Origin: Chloroflexota bacterium
GTDB lineage: Bacteria > Chloroflexota > Anaerolineae > Aggregatilineales > UBA2796
DNA length: 64,000 nucleotides
NCBI GenBank assembly: GCA_021325095.1
Contig: JAJPHV010000017.1
Span: 24,067-88,066 of the forward strand
Direction: 5' to 3'
The first letter of the stretch is position 1. Each line of letters opens with the position of its first letter. A program made the translations under genes and the position numbers. Below are positions 26,175-35,483 of this stretch, in pieces. The notes beneath the pieces were generated by a model. It saw only the letters and a program-made list of their open reading frames with translations. It did no database searches and was not told the DNA's origin.

Positions 26175-27724
26175 TGCTGACTCTCCATTTCCTGTTCGGT
26201 CTGGCGCTTGGAGCCAAGCATGTAAAGCCCCAGTTCATCCTCGGCGACGGCGGACGGGTCGCGGAAGATGGCGACGATCTGGCCGTTGTACATGACCATC
26301 AGACGATCCGACAGCTTCAACACTTCCTGCAAATCCGCTGAGATAAGCAGAATTGCCAGCCCATCGCTGCGCTTGTCGATAAGCTGCTGGTGGATAAATT
26401 CTATCGCACCCACGTCCACGCCGCGCGTCGGCTGCGCCGCGATCAGCAGGCGGGGCTGCGACGAGAACTCCCGCGCCACGATCACTTTTTGCATGTTGCC
26501 ACCCGAAAGCGATTGGAGCGGGTTGTCGCTGTTGGAAGTCACAATGTCGAAGCGCTGAATGAGCGCATTGGCGTTTTGAGTGATTTTGTCCGGCTGAAGC
26601 AGGCCGTTCCGGTTAAACGGTACCCGGTAGTAGCGATCCACGACCAGGTTATCGCTGATCGAGGCGGTGACTGCCGCGCCGTTCGTCAGCCGGTCTTCGG
26701 GGATGTGCGCCACCCCGGCCTCCCGCACCCGGCGCGGGTCGCCCGTCAGAATAAGTTTGCCGTCCACGCTGATCGTCCCGCCCGCCGCACTGCGCAGCCC
26801 GGTCAGCACTTCGGCCAGTTCGGTCTGGCCGTTGCCTTCGACCCCGGCAATGCCCAGAATCTCGCCCGCGTAGACGTTGAAGGTCACGTGTTGCAGCACG
26901 GCTTTGCCCGTCTCGGAAACATAGTCCAGGTTGCGCACCTCCAGCACCGGCTTGCCGCGCCTGACAGGCGGTTTGTTAACGACCATGAACACTTCGCGCC
27001 CGACCATCATACGCGCCAGCATTCGTTCGTCGGCCTCGCTGGTGTTGACCGTGCCGATGACCTTCGCATCGCGCATGACCGTCACCCGATCCGAGATTTC
27101 TTTAACCTCGCGCAGCTTGTGGGTAATGAAGATGACCGTTTTGCCCTGATGAACCAGGTTGCGGATAGCAGCGAACAAATCCCTGGTTTCGCCGGGTGTC
27201 AGGACGGCAGTGGGTTCGTCCAGGATAAAGATGTCCGCGCCGCGATACAACGCTTTCAGGATTTCTACGCGCTGCCGCATCCCGACGGGAACACTGCTCA
27301 CCTCGGCCTCGGGCACGACGCTCAGGCCATATTGCTCGGCCAGCGCTCTGGTCTGCGCAATAGCTTTCGCCATATCGACGGCGATGCCGCGCCTCGGCTC
27401 GGTGTTCAACACGACGTTTTCCGCAATGGTAAAGGACGGCACGAGCATGAAATTCTGGTGCACCATGCCAATGCCGAGCTTGATGGCAACCTGAGGGTTG
27501 CTGATGTGAACGGGTACGCCGCGCACGAATATCTGCCCGGAGGTGGGCCTTTCCAGCCCGTAGAGCACTTTCATCAGCGTAGTTTTGCCAGCACCGTTTT
27601 CGCCGACCAGCGCGTGAATTTCGCCTTTCGTGACCGACAGGTTGACTCCGTTATTGGCGCACACGCCATTCGGATAGATTTTTACGATGTCTCTGGCTTC
27701 GATAACGGTGGGGTTGGTGGTCAT
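26171..27724 (-). CDS. Nucleoside ABC importer ATPase (two ABC domains)
   Basis: 517 residues, two fused ABC modules. The first has Walker A GENGAGKTTLMK (about 42-53) and Walker B IFILDEPTAVL. The second has the degenerate P-loop GVEGNGQTELAE and the signature LSGGNMQKVIVARE, as usual in RbsA/NupO-type proteins. It powers the two permeases; the binding protein is encoded 82 bases upstream. C-terminal MESQQ end overlaps the next gene by 4 bases. Confidence 0.93.
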   Translation of the reverse strand: MTTNPTVIEARDIVKIYPNGVCANNGVNLSVTKGEIHALVGENGAGKTTLMKVLYGLERPTSGQIFVRGVPVHISNPQVAIKLGIGMVHQNFMLVPSFTIAENVVLNTEPRRGIAVDMAKAIAQTRALAEQYGLSVVPEAEVSSVPVGMRQRVEILKALYRGADIFILDEPTAVLTPGETRDLFAAIRNLVHQGKTVIFITHKLREVKEISDRVTVMRDAKVIGTVNTSEADERMLARMMVGREVFMVVNKPPVRRGKPVLEVRNLDYVSETGKAVLQHVTFNVYAGEILGIAGVEGNGQTELAEVLTGLRSAAGGTISVDGKLILTGDPRRVREAGVAHIPEDRLTNGAAVTASISDNLVVDRYYRVPFNRNGLLQPDKITQNANALIQRFDIVTSNSDNPLQSLSGGNMQKVIVAREFSSQPRLLIAAQPTRGVDVGAIEFIHQQLIDKRSDGLAILLISADLQEVLKLSDRLMVMYNGQIVAIFRDPSAVAEDELGLYMLGSKRQTEQEMESQQ

Positions 27725-27733
27725 AAGCGATTT

Positions 27734-27803
27734 ACCTCACCCCCTGGCCCCCTCTCCAAATTCGGAGAGGGGAACCGGGAGCGGCACTATGTTGAAGAGA
27801 GGT
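27734..27803. repeat. Intergenic palindrome, family copy 4
   Basis: ACCTCACCCCCTGGCCCCCT followed by CTCC..GGAGAGGGG, with a degenerate right end (GAGAGGTGAATT). Sits between the binding-protein stop and the ATPase start; a hairpin here could lower ATPase expression relative to the binding protein. Confidence 0.75.
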
Positions 27804-27806
27804 GAA

Positions 27807-28928
27807 TTATTTCGTCGCCGTCGCCGCTGGCATGGTGGCGGGCGTGCAGGGACGCGCCTTCTCAAACGCGGTATCGACCTTGATCTTGCAGGATACGATT
27901 CCGGCTTCGGCCTCATCGACCAGCTTCTTCACGCTGTCCGGGGTAGCCTTGTTATAGATGTCGTTCTTTGAAAGACCAACCGCGCCTTCCGCCAGCCCGA
28001 TTACCTCCACCTGCCCGTAGGGTAGTTTACCCTCAAGGTGAAGGCTCAGGGCACGAAACAGCGAATTATCGACGTTTTTCTGCATCGAGGTCAGGATTTG
28101 CGCCGCCGCTTTCGGATCGGTGGCGGCGACAATGGTCGCCTGATCGGAATCGACGCCAATGGCGTACTTGCCCTTTTCCTTCGCCGCGTCGATCACGCCC
28201 TGGCCGCTGCCGCCCGCAATGCCGAACACGAAGTCCGCACCCTGCTCGTACATCGCCAGCGCGATTTCTTTGCCCTTCGCCGGGTCAAAGAACGGTTTGT
28301 CGCCGCCCACGTACTGCTTGATCACCTTGATGTCCGGGTTCACCGACTTCGCACCCTGCTCATAGCCGACGATGAAATCGTTGATGACGGGGATGTCCAG
28401 GCCGCCGACTGCGCCGATGATCCCTTTGCCGGAAAGGTTGGGCAACTTGCCATCTTTCATCATCGCTGCCGCGTACACGCCCGCCAGGTACGAGCCTTCG
28501 TTCTGTGCGTATTCGATGCTGTACACGTTGGCGCACTTGCATTTGGTGTAATCAACCGCTGTATCGTAGACGATGAACTTCTTGTCCGGGTAGTTGTCGG
28601 CGCGGGCCGTCATGAAGTCCGCCATCTGATATGTACCGGTGATCAGCACGTCGTAATTGTTGACGTCGGCCATCGCGTCGTCCAGGCCCGGTTCCCACTT
28701 GGAATTGTCCTCGGTCAGTTCGATGGTTTTATACTGGATGCCAAGTTCCTTCATGGCACGCTGCAAGCCGCGTTCCGCCGAGTCGAAGAAGGACTTATCG
28801 CCAAGTGTGCCGTTCACGACATTGTAGACGCGCAGAGGCTTCTGCGCTTTCGTCGGCGCGGCGACGACCACCGAGGCCAGCACCGCCAGCGCAACCAACA
28901 GGAATCGTAAGCGAAATAGTCTGCTCAT
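27807..28928 (-). CDS. BMP/PnrA-type nucleoside-binding protein
   Basis: 373 residues. Hydrophobic signal peptide (LLVALAVLASVVVAA) then a BMP-family domain: NGTLGDKSFFDSAERGLQRA near residue 38, DNSKWEPGLDDAMADVNNYD, and FVFGIAGGSGQGVIDAAKEK near 233. Family members bind purine and pyrimidine nucleosides outside the membrane. Odd: there is no lipobox Cys although most BMP proteins are lipoproteins, so it must be held another way or be free. First gene of the binding protein-ATPase-permease-permease unit. A nucleoside hydrolase gene is divergent from it. Confidence 0.92.
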   Translation of the reverse strand: MSRLFRLRFLLVALAVLASVVVAAPTKAQKPLRVYNVVNGTLGDKSFFDSAERGLQRAMKELGIQYKTIELTEDNSKWEPGLDDAMADVNNYDVLITGTYQMADFMTARADNYPDKKFIVYDTAVDYTKCKCANVYSIEYAQNEGSYLAGVYAAAMMKDGKLPNLSGKGIIGAVGGLDIPVINDFIVGYEQGAKSVNPDIKVIKQYVGGDKPFFDPAKGKEIALAMYEQGADFVFGIAGGSGQGVIDAAKEKGKYAIGVDSDQATIVAATDPKAAAQILTSMQKNVDNSLFRALSLHLEGKLPYGQVEVIGLAEGAVGLSKNDIYNKATPDSVKKLVDEAEAGIVSCKIKVDTAFEKARPCTPATMPAATATK

Positions 28929-29080
28929 ACTGGAACCTTTCCCGTCTAATTGTGGTATAAAATGGGCGAGATTTGCTGAGTGTTCGCCTCTCCGAGATTA
29001 CTCTCTTTTTTGGGTCACTGTCAATTGCAGGACTGACCTGAATCATTGTAACTCGGAGTCCCCATCAGAGTGAGGTCACA

Positions 29081-29998
29081 TTGCCACCCCAATTGATCAT
29101 TGATACCGACGCGGGCATCGATGATGCTCAGGCCCTTCTCCTTGCCCTCGGCCAGCCCGGTGTCGAGGTGGCCGCCATCACGACCCTGAGCGGCAACGTT
29201 CACGTCGATAAAGTGGCAAAAAACGTGCTGAAGACGCTGGATGCCGCCAGGCAGCGCGTGCCAGTCTATCGCGGCGTAGATCGCCCGCTGATCAATGACG
29301 TGAACTATGCAGAAGACATACACGGCACGGACGGTCTGGGCGATTGCAACCTGCCGGAGCCGTCCGGCCAGATCGAACCGGAGCACGCCGTCCTGGCACT
29401 GTGCCGTATGGCGGCAGCGCATCCTGGTCGTTACACGCTGGTTGCCATTGGGCCGCTGACGAACGTTGCACTGGCAACACGCCTCGATCCGGCCTTCCCA
29501 CGTAATCTGGCCGGGTTTACCTTCATGGGCGGCGCATATGAGGCACGAGGCAACACCAGCAGTGTAGCCGAATTCAACGTTTACAACGACCCCGAAGCGG
29601 CAGCCATCGTGCTGAATAGCTTTCCACGGGCAACCATGATCTCCTGGGAACTGACCCTCAACCACCTTGTGCCCTGGGATAAGCTCGCGGCACTGGACTC
29701 CAAACGCGGCCCGGCGGTTGAGTTCTTCAACAAGATCAGCGCGTTTATAGAGGCGAACCTGCGGCGCGATGGTTACCAGGGCATGGCTATGCCCGACGCG
29801 CTGGCGGTAGCGACGGCCATTGCTCCGGGGATTGTGACCCAGAGCGTGCGTGCCCACGTGCAGGTGGAACTGAGCGGCACACTGACGCGCGGCCAGACCG
29901 TCGTCGATTGGAGGGGCAGGCCGCAGGTAGACATCATCAAACACATTGACCTGGAACGCTTCTGGCAGATGATGGTGAAATCGCTGCGGGCCGAATAG
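29081..29998 (+). CDS. Inosine/uridine-preferring nucleoside hydrolase
   Basis: 305 residues, TTG start with TGAGG 5 bases ahead; no other start fits. The N-terminal calcium-site motif is IIDTDAGIDDAQALLLAL, and the second cluster is GNTSSVAEFNVYNDPEAA near 160-177. It splits the N-glycosidic bond of nucleosides to base and ribose in the cytoplasm. Divergent from the nucleoside ABC importer (152-base gap), so uptake and cleavage are likely regulated together. Confidence 0.93.
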   Translation: MPPQLIIDTDAGIDDAQALLLALGQPGVEVAAITTLSGNVHVDKVAKNVLKTLDAARQRVPVYRGVDRPLINDVNYAEDIHGTDGLGDCNLPEPSGQIEPEHAVLALCRMAAAHPGRYTLVAIGPLTNVALATRLDPAFPRNLAGFTFMGGAYEARGNTSSVAEFNVYNDPEAAAIVLNSFPRATMISWELTLNHLVPWDKLAALDSKRGPAVEFFNKISAFIEANLRRDGYQGMAMPDALAVATAIAPGIVTQSVRAHVQVELSGTLTRGQTVVDWRGRPQVDIIKHIDLERFWQMMVKSLRAE

Positions 29999-30120
29999 AC
30001 TCTTAGCCGTCTCTCATCCAAATCCGGGAACTTATTCATCAGCCAGAGCGTCATTGAAGTTGGCAGCCAGCGTGCCTGGCTGTCTGTAATCTACCCTGGT
30101 TTGAGAAAAGGTGCTCCCTC

Positions 30121-30861
30121 ATGAAAAATGTGACTCGAAGGTTGCCCGTTGCGATCCTGGCGGCAAGCCTATTGCTGCTGACCAGTAATGTCCTGCCCGG
30201 CGTTATGCTTGTTAACGCGCAGACCCAAACGCCATCCGTGCGTACCATCGCCGTCGTCGGCATGGGAACCGTCTACACCGCGCCGGATATTGCCTATCTG
30301 CACCTCGGCGTCAACGTGCAAAACCCGGACCTGGCCGCCGCCCTCAAGGAAGCGGACACGAAGATGAACGCTATCGTGCAGGCGCTAAAGAATGCGGGCG
30401 TTGCCGAGGCGGACATCCAGACGGTGCAGTACAATGTCTTCCTGGATAACCCGATGGGTGGCCCGCAGCCCGCCGACGCGCAACAGATCTACCGCGCCGT
30501 AAACATTGCGCGTGTCACAGTGCGCACCACTTCAAAGGTGGGCGATCTGCTGAACGCGGCGGTGAAGGCGGGCGCAAACCAGATCAACAACGTCGAGTTT
30601 GGCGTCAAGGACACCAAAGCCAGTGAGTCCGCAGCCCGCAAAGCCGCGCTTGAGGATGCCAGAACCCGCGCGACGGAACTGGCGGCCAATATGGGGGGCA
30701 CGCTGGGCCAGATTATCTCCATTGAGGAGGGCAATGCCATCGGCACGTTCCCACGCCCGTTCGCAGCAGGAGCGGGGGGTGGCGGTGGCGGCGGCCCGGC
30801 CATTTCCGGCGGATCGTTGCAGGTCAGCGTGAATTTGCTGGTAACGTTTGAGGTGAAGTGA
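30121..30861 (+). CDS. Exported SIMPL (DUF541) protein
   Basis: 246 residues with a signal peptide (VAILAASLLLLTSNVLPGVM). The SIMPL domain begins TIAVVGMGTVYTAPDIAYLH and contains VQTVQYN and AARKAALEDARTRATELAAN. A glycine run (AGGGGGGGPAISGG) precedes the last strand. Related proteins are periplasmic or outer-membrane (BP26-like) oligomers of uncertain role. Convergent with the 1,097-residue regulator gene; a double palindrome lies between. Confidence 0.88.
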   Translation: MKNVTRRLPVAILAASLLLLTSNVLPGVMLVNAQTQTPSVRTIAVVGMGTVYTAPDIAYLHLGVNVQNPDLAAALKEADTKMNAIVQALKNAGVAEADIQTVQYNVFLDNPMGGPQPADAQQIYRAVNIARVTVRTTSKVGDLLNAAVKAGANQINNVEFGVKDTKASESAARKAALEDARTRATELAANMGGTLGQIISIEEGNAIGTFPRPFAAGAGGGGGGGPAISGGSLQVSVNLLVTFEVK

Positions 30862-30866
30862 GATTT

Positions 30867-30962
30867 ACCTCACCCCCTGACCCCCTCTCTGCGCAGCGGA
30901 GAGGGGGAACTGGCGGATGCAGACTCCCCCCTCCACCCTGTGGAGAGGGGCCGGGGGTGAGG
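30867..30962. repeat. Intergenic palindrome, family copy 5 (long form)
   Basis: ACCTCACCCCCTGACCCCCT...GGAGAGGGGG then CCCCCCTCC...GGAGAGGGGCCGGGGGTGAGG: two hairpins inside one outer inverted repeat, between convergent genes. Confidence 0.85.
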
Positions 30963-30976
30963 CTAGTGTCTACTCT

Positions 30977-33900
30977 CTATCGCCGCCCCTGTTCCGGCCA
31001 GTGGGTGCGCAGCGTATCTTGCAGACGGCGGTGTTCGGCATGAATGGAGAGCTTTTTGCACATGCTCAGGCTCTCGTCCATCAGGGCGCGGGCGGCCTGC
31101 TGGTCGCCGTTCTGGCAGCGACCCAGGAGCGCTGTGATGTAGGCCCGCCGCGTCGAAATGCCGAGCAGCACGAATGAATCCTGATCAAACTGGTGCATGG
31201 CGCGATCAAGCAGGCTGACAGCACGCGAATAGTCTTTGCTGGCAGCGGCCAACCGTCCGCGCAGCCGGTCATAGAACGCCTGAGTTGGCATGGTGGTGCT
31301 GTTGTCGTTGAACTTGCCCTGCTTGACAAGCTGGTGCAGCCGGATGCTGGCTTCCTCGGCGAAATTGCCTTCCAGCAGATAATCGATGAAGAGCATCATA
31401 CATTCGAGGTTCTGCGTGGGCAGTGCCTCGCGCATCGTCTCCAGGCCGCCGAGCATATCACCCGACTCAAACTGCCAGCGTCCCAACCAGAAACGGGGCG
31501 GCAATTCCGGCGGGGCCAGGCTTTCCGGCGCGTCCTCAATGGCCCGGATCGCCTCCTGCCAGCGGGCTTGCGCGGCGCAGCATTCAGAGAGCGTGATGTA
31601 GGGAAGCACCTGCACCATGTCGCTGCCGCGCGGTGCATTGTTCACCGCCTCGACAGCAAAATACTCGCCGTCGGCGGGCTGCCCCAGATGGTAGTATAGG
31701 TCGGCCAGGTAGTTGCAGGTCAGAATCTGCTCGTCGGGCGGCGGCTCCTCAAGCTGGCTGAAATACGATAGCGCCTGCTGGAAGGCTGCCAGCGCGTCAG
31801 TAAGCTGCTGGTTGTTGCGCAGGTACAAGCCCATCTCAAAATGGATGTGCGCCAGCGTTTCAATATCCTGTAGCTGTTTGGCGAGCGAACGGGCGCGCTC
31901 GAACAACTCGTCACAGTTCTGACCCTGCCCGGCAGCATGGTGGTTGGCGGCATACAAGGCGCGCCTCAGGTAGACACTTGGCAGCAGGGGGTGTTTCGGG
32001 TTGTCGCGCTCCAAAAGGCTCTGCGCATCCCGGTAATAGGCATCTTCCTGGGTCGTGCCTGTATGCTGGATCGCCATGCGCAGCAGGACTGCTGCCGCCT
32101 CCGCAATGTCGCCCAGGTTCATCCACAGTTCGTAGGCGCGTTCCAGCAGCACCTTGCAGCGCGAATCTTCGGGGTTGAGCTGGTAGAGCACATCCTGTTG
32201 CTCGACCAGCAGGCTTGCCACCTGTTCAGGCGAGTCGCGTTCGTTCAAGAGATCGAGGATCGCGCCAATGGTCTCGGAGACCTCATTGAGCGCGTGGTTG
32301 CGGTAAGCCCAGGCTTTGGCTTCCTCGTAGACGCCCAGGGCGCCCTGCGTCTGCGCACCCTTATCCATATGATAAGCACGGATGGTGAGCCAGGGGCCGC
32401 CAAGTTCGCTTTCCGCCACCAGCGCCGCTGCCACCTGGCGGTGCAGCGCGGCTCGTTGCGCCTTGGGGATCGCCTGATAGATGATCTCACGGAGCGCCGG
32501 GTGACAGATTTCCAGACCCTTGCCGAGAAAGCCCGAATCGCGCAGCGTCTCGAGCAGACCAGGGTTGGGCGAGGGTGTCAGCGATTTCATCACCCCTGGA
32601 ACCAGCGGATCGCCCGCAACGGCGATGAGATGCAGCAATTCCTGAGCATCGCCGGGCAGGCTGCGCACCCGCTGCAACACCAGCTCGCGCAGCGTCCAGG
32701 GCATGTGCTCTTGCAATGCCGCCGCCGTTACTCCCCAATGCCCCTGCGGATCGGCCACCAACCCGCGCCGGTCAATCAGGGCGCGGATGATGTGCTGCAA
32801 AAACAACGGGTTGCCTTTGGCCCGCTCCAGAATGCCCGCCTGAAGGGGGTCGGGCAGTTCATCGACATCGAGCACAGCATGGAGCAGTGCCAACGAGTCG
32901 TCGTCTTCGATAGGTTCCAGGCCCAGATACATATAGCGGTTCAGGCCAAGTTTCTTGGAGAGCCTGTTGATCGTGGCGGTGGCGGGCTGGTTATACAAAG
33001 GTTGAGTGACCAGTATCCACACCAGCGGGAAATGCTGGAACGAGTCGACCAGCGCCTCGAGCAGTTCCAGCGACGACGAATCGAGCGCCTGTGCCTCCTC
33101 AAACACGATCACAGTAGGCCGGTTGTGAACCATCTCGCTGAGGAGCACTTGCCACGCCTCGATGGTCTGGCGGGCGATCCGCTCCGGGTCGCTATCGTCC
33201 AGCGGTGCAAGCCCGATCTGGTTTGCCAGGAAGGGGTAGCAGTCGGCGGCAATGCCCCGTGCGTTCAGCCAATCGCGGAGCGCTTTTTCGATGCTGCGCT
33301 GCGAGCTGCACGGGTCGGCCCCGACGAGGCGCAGCAGCAGATCCACCCACGCGCCGTAAATCATCTTCACCGGAGCAATGTTGCAGCGCACGTCCAACCA
33401 TTGGATGACAGGCGCGGCTGCTCGCACCTCCTCCACCAGCCGGGTCTTGCCCAAACCCGACTCACCCGCCAGGACAATCACTCCTCCTTCACTGAGCTGC
33501 TCGATCTGGTGCAGGATGGTGCGCATCTCGGTGTGGCGGCCCAGGAATGGGATTTCGAGCGAAACGCCGCGCCGTTGGATCTGCGACGCTTTGCGGGCGT
33601 CGATCAGCCGATAGGTCTGGATACGCTTCTGCCCAAGCTCAACAACGGCCCCGGTCTGGAAGGCGAAGCCGTCGTTCAGGTAGGTATGAATCTGCTGGCT
33701 GACCAGGATGGTGTTGGGCGGCGCGTACTGGGAGAGCACGCCCGCGATGTCCACCGTACCCGTTTCACCTTTGGGTTGAGCCGTGCCCGGCTCCAGCGTG
33801 CCGATATTTAATCCGGCGCGAAACGTGATCCCACCATGACCGGATTTTTCGCGCTCTGTCGAGAAGTCGAGGATTTGCTGGCGCATTTCCAGCGCTGCAT

Positions 33901-34270
33901 GAGCGGCACGAGCCGGATCGTCAGCCCCACCGCTGAACAAGGCGACCAGGTAATTGCCGCGCACCCCCTGCACGGTGCCGCCATACAGCCGGACCGTTTC
34001 GGCGACCAGATTGAAGCCGTGATCGAGCACTTTCAAACCCCGGCTGGGGTCTTTGTCTCGGGTGATGAGGTTTGCCACCAGGCAGGTCATCAGGCGCGGC
34101 ACGCGACCTTCCTCGCGGCGTTGGAGCGCGGCTTCGACCTGTGCCAGTTGTGCGCGCAACGCAACCAGCGACGCCTCGACTACCGCGTCCCCCAGTGTGG
34201 AGCGCTGGCTTTCGAGGGCCGCAATCGCCTGCTTCAAGACCTCGGCCTGGTTAGAGGACAATTCGTTCAT
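30977..34270 (-). CDS. Cyclase-like / AAA ATPase / TPR regulator
   Basis: 1,097 residues. An N-terminal helical region leads to a class III adenylate-cyclase-like domain (about 58-225). This is followed by an AAA/ORC-type ATPase (Walker A AGESGLGKTRLVEEV near 270, Walker B-like TVIVFEEAQALD near 385). About 550 residues of TPR-like helical repeats make up the rest. In the cyclase domain the first metal Asp site reads CLVANLITRD and the second reads VRGNYLVALF where active enzymes have GDG, so both metal ligands are missing and it is probably a non-catalytic sensor or dimer module. No DNA-binding domain. The architecture matches large Chloroflexota/Actinomycetota signalling ATPases. Confidence 0.88.
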   Translation of the reverse strand: MNELSSNQAEVLKQAIAALESQRSTLGDAVVEASLVALRAQLAQVEAALQRREEGRVPRLMTCLVANLITRDKDPSRGLKVLDHGFNLVAETVRLYGGTVQGVRGNYLVALFSGGADDPARAAHAALEMRQQILDFSTEREKSGHGGITFRAGLNIGTLEPGTAQPKGETGTVDIAGVLSQYAPPNTILVSQQIHTYLNDGFAFQTGAVVELGQKRIQTYRLIDARKASQIQRRGVSLEIPFLGRHTEMRTILHQIEQLSEGGVIVLAGESGLGKTRLVEEVRAAAPVIQWLDVRCNIAPVKMIYGAWVDLLLRLVGADPCSSQRSIEKALRDWLNARGIAADCYPFLANQIGLAPLDDSDPERIARQTIEAWQVLLSEMVHNRPTVIVFEEAQALDSSSLELLEALVDSFQHFPLVWILVTQPLYNQPATATINRLSKKLGLNRYMYLGLEPIEDDDSLALLHAVLDVDELPDPLQAGILERAKGNPLFLQHIIRALIDRRGLVADPQGHWGVTAAALQEHMPWTLRELVLQRVRSLPGDAQELLHLIAVAGDPLVPGVMKSLTPSPNPGLLETLRDSGFLGKGLEICHPALREIIYQAIPKAQRAALHRQVAAALVAESELGGPWLTIRAYHMDKGAQTQGALGVYEEAKAWAYRNHALNEVSETIGAILDLLNERDSPEQVASLLVEQQDVLYQLNPEDSRCKVLLERAYELWMNLGDIAEAAAVLLRMAIQHTGTTQEDAYYRDAQSLLERDNPKHPLLPSVYLRRALYAANHHAAGQGQNCDELFERARSLAKQLQDIETLAHIHFEMGLYLRNNQQLTDALAAFQQALSYFSQLEEPPPDEQILTCNYLADLYYHLGQPADGEYFAVEAVNNAPRGSDMVQVLPYITLSECCAAQARWQEAIRAIEDAPESLAPPELPPRFWLGRWQFESGDMLGGLETMREALPTQNLECMMLFIDYLLEGNFAEEASIRLHQLVKQGKFNDNSTTMPTQAFYDRLRGRLAAASKDYSRAVSLLDRAMHQFDQDSFVLLGISTRRAYITALLGRCQNGDQQAARALMDESLSMCKKLSIHAEHRRLQDTLRTHWPEQGRR

Positions 34271-34489
34271 TTAGCACGCTGCCAAACTGGCCGAACTGCG
34301 TTGTGGACGGACTGCGCTGGCGTGCTAGATAGGCCAGGGTGCGCAACTATGAAGCTATTAGTATTGTCGCGCTACCAATTGACCATCTCTCACCCTGTTA
34401 AGGGCTTATTATAAACATTTTACGACTGCGCGCCACTTTCATTAACACGCCAGATTACAGATGTTAGCGGTTCGACGCCAATCGCCCTG
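34271..34489. other. 5' region of the cyclase-like/ATPase gene
   Basis: Contains a minus-strand TATAAT at 34413-34408 and an 8-bp inverted repeat, TAGCACGC (34272-34279) and GCGTGCTA (34320-34327), next to the start codon. No coding frame. The arms could fold in the leader and cover the ribosome site. Confidence 0.4.
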
Positions 34490-34936
34490 TCAATGTGCGC
34501 CCAGAACAGCCCGCAGCAAGGTATTGATCATGTCGGCCAGGCTGGGGCTGCTCACAATGGCCGCGATGATCAGCAAGATCACCAGGAACGTTCGCAAATT
34601 GGCCTGCAAGAATAGCCGGATGCCTTGCTTATTGTGGTGCAGCACAATGACCGTATCACGGTATGGCGCATCACTGCCGAAATTGGTGTGGCTGAATGGG
34701 CGCTGGTAGCTTGCACCCAGACCCGTTCCCGGATAGCCGAAATCGGGCGCGCCTTCAGCCGCATCTTCAAAAATCTCCTGATAGCGCTGATCACCGGTAT
34801 ATTTGCCGAAGCCGCGCGGTGTTGAGTGCGACAGAATCTCGGCTGCGGCATCGTTGATGATTTCAATTCGAGGCTGTTCCGGTTTGCGGCCCGAATTGCC
34901 TGATGTTCCGGGTGTGCTTGACGACGTATTTGACAT
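34490..34936 (-). CDS. C-terminally anchored protein, function unknown
   Basis: 148 residues from ATG 34936 (MSNTSSSTPGTSGNSGRKPE), chosen because the longer frame runs into the end of the preceding gene. Low-complexity Ser/Thr/Gly start, a middle with many Gly/Tyr (PRGFGKYTGDQRYQEIFED), and one C-terminal helix (TFLVILLIIAAIVSSPSLAD). No family recognised. Lies 58 bases after the gene ending at 34995. Confidence 0.6.
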   Translation of the reverse strand: MSNTSSSTPGTSGNSGRKPEQPRIEIINDAAAEILSHSTPRGFGKYTGDQRYQEIFEDAAEGAPDFGYPGTGLGASYQRPFSHTNFGSDAPYRDTVIVLHHNKQGIRLFLQANLRTFLVILLIIAAIVSSPSLADMINTLLRAVLGAH

Positions 34937-34994
34937 AGCCCTTAGCGCTCCGTAGGCGCGTGCTTCAGGAACCCCAACGAGACGAAAGTAGCGA

Positions 34995-35483
34995 CTAGCG
35001 GGCAAAAACAGCCGTTAGTTTTGAAAGCCAGCGCTTCCAGGATGGCGTTTGACTCTTGCGCCGGGGATGTTGTATCTTCATGTCACCGATGGCGTCCATG
35101 ATGATCTGTAAGGCCCGGCCATCGCGGATCGCCTCGGCAGGATCGACATTATCGCGGTTGCGTACCAGGTATGCGACCAGCACGTCGCTCTCTGGCCTGT
35201 TTTGCACAGAGACGAGATGCCAGCCTTCATATACAGTGACCGTTTGCAGCAGCAACTGGCGCTGCTCCATGTCGGTCAGGCGTTCCGGGTAGTGCCCGGC
35301 CATCGTCGATGTGTTTGCCGTGTTTTTCGGCACGGAGTTCGTGCTGAAACGCTCGACCACATGTTCAATGGGCGAAGTGTCGGGCGCAGTCGCGGGTTGT
35401 TCAACACGATCCCGAACGACTTGCTTGAGGCGTGATTTCGCGGTAAATGCCGAGTTCTGTCGCGCAGTTTGTAGTGTAGCCAT
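34995..35483 (-). CDS. Soluble protein, function unknown
   Basis: 162 residues. A disordered Ser/Thr/Pro-rich first third is followed by a compact part (QTVTVYEGWHLVSVQNRPES, LVRNRDNVDPAEAIRDGRAL) and a basic Trp-containing end (PSWKRWLSKLTAVFAR). No signal or membrane helix. Not recognised. Pairs with the C-terminally anchored protein in a probable two-gene unit. Confidence 0.6.
   Translation of the reverse strand: MATLQTARQNSAFTAKSRLKQVVRDRVEQPATAPDTSPIEHVVERFSTNSVPKNTANTSTMAGHYPERLTDMEQRQLLLQTVTVYEGWHLVSVQNRPESDVLVAYLVRNRDNVDPAEAIRDGRALQIIMDAIGDMKIQHPRRKSQTPSWKRWLSKLTAVFAR

Noticed and set aside
31937..33811. 624-codon plus-strand frame opposite the cyclase-like/ATPase/TPR gene
   Set aside because: Mirror of a well-supported gene; no domain signature, no ribosome site.
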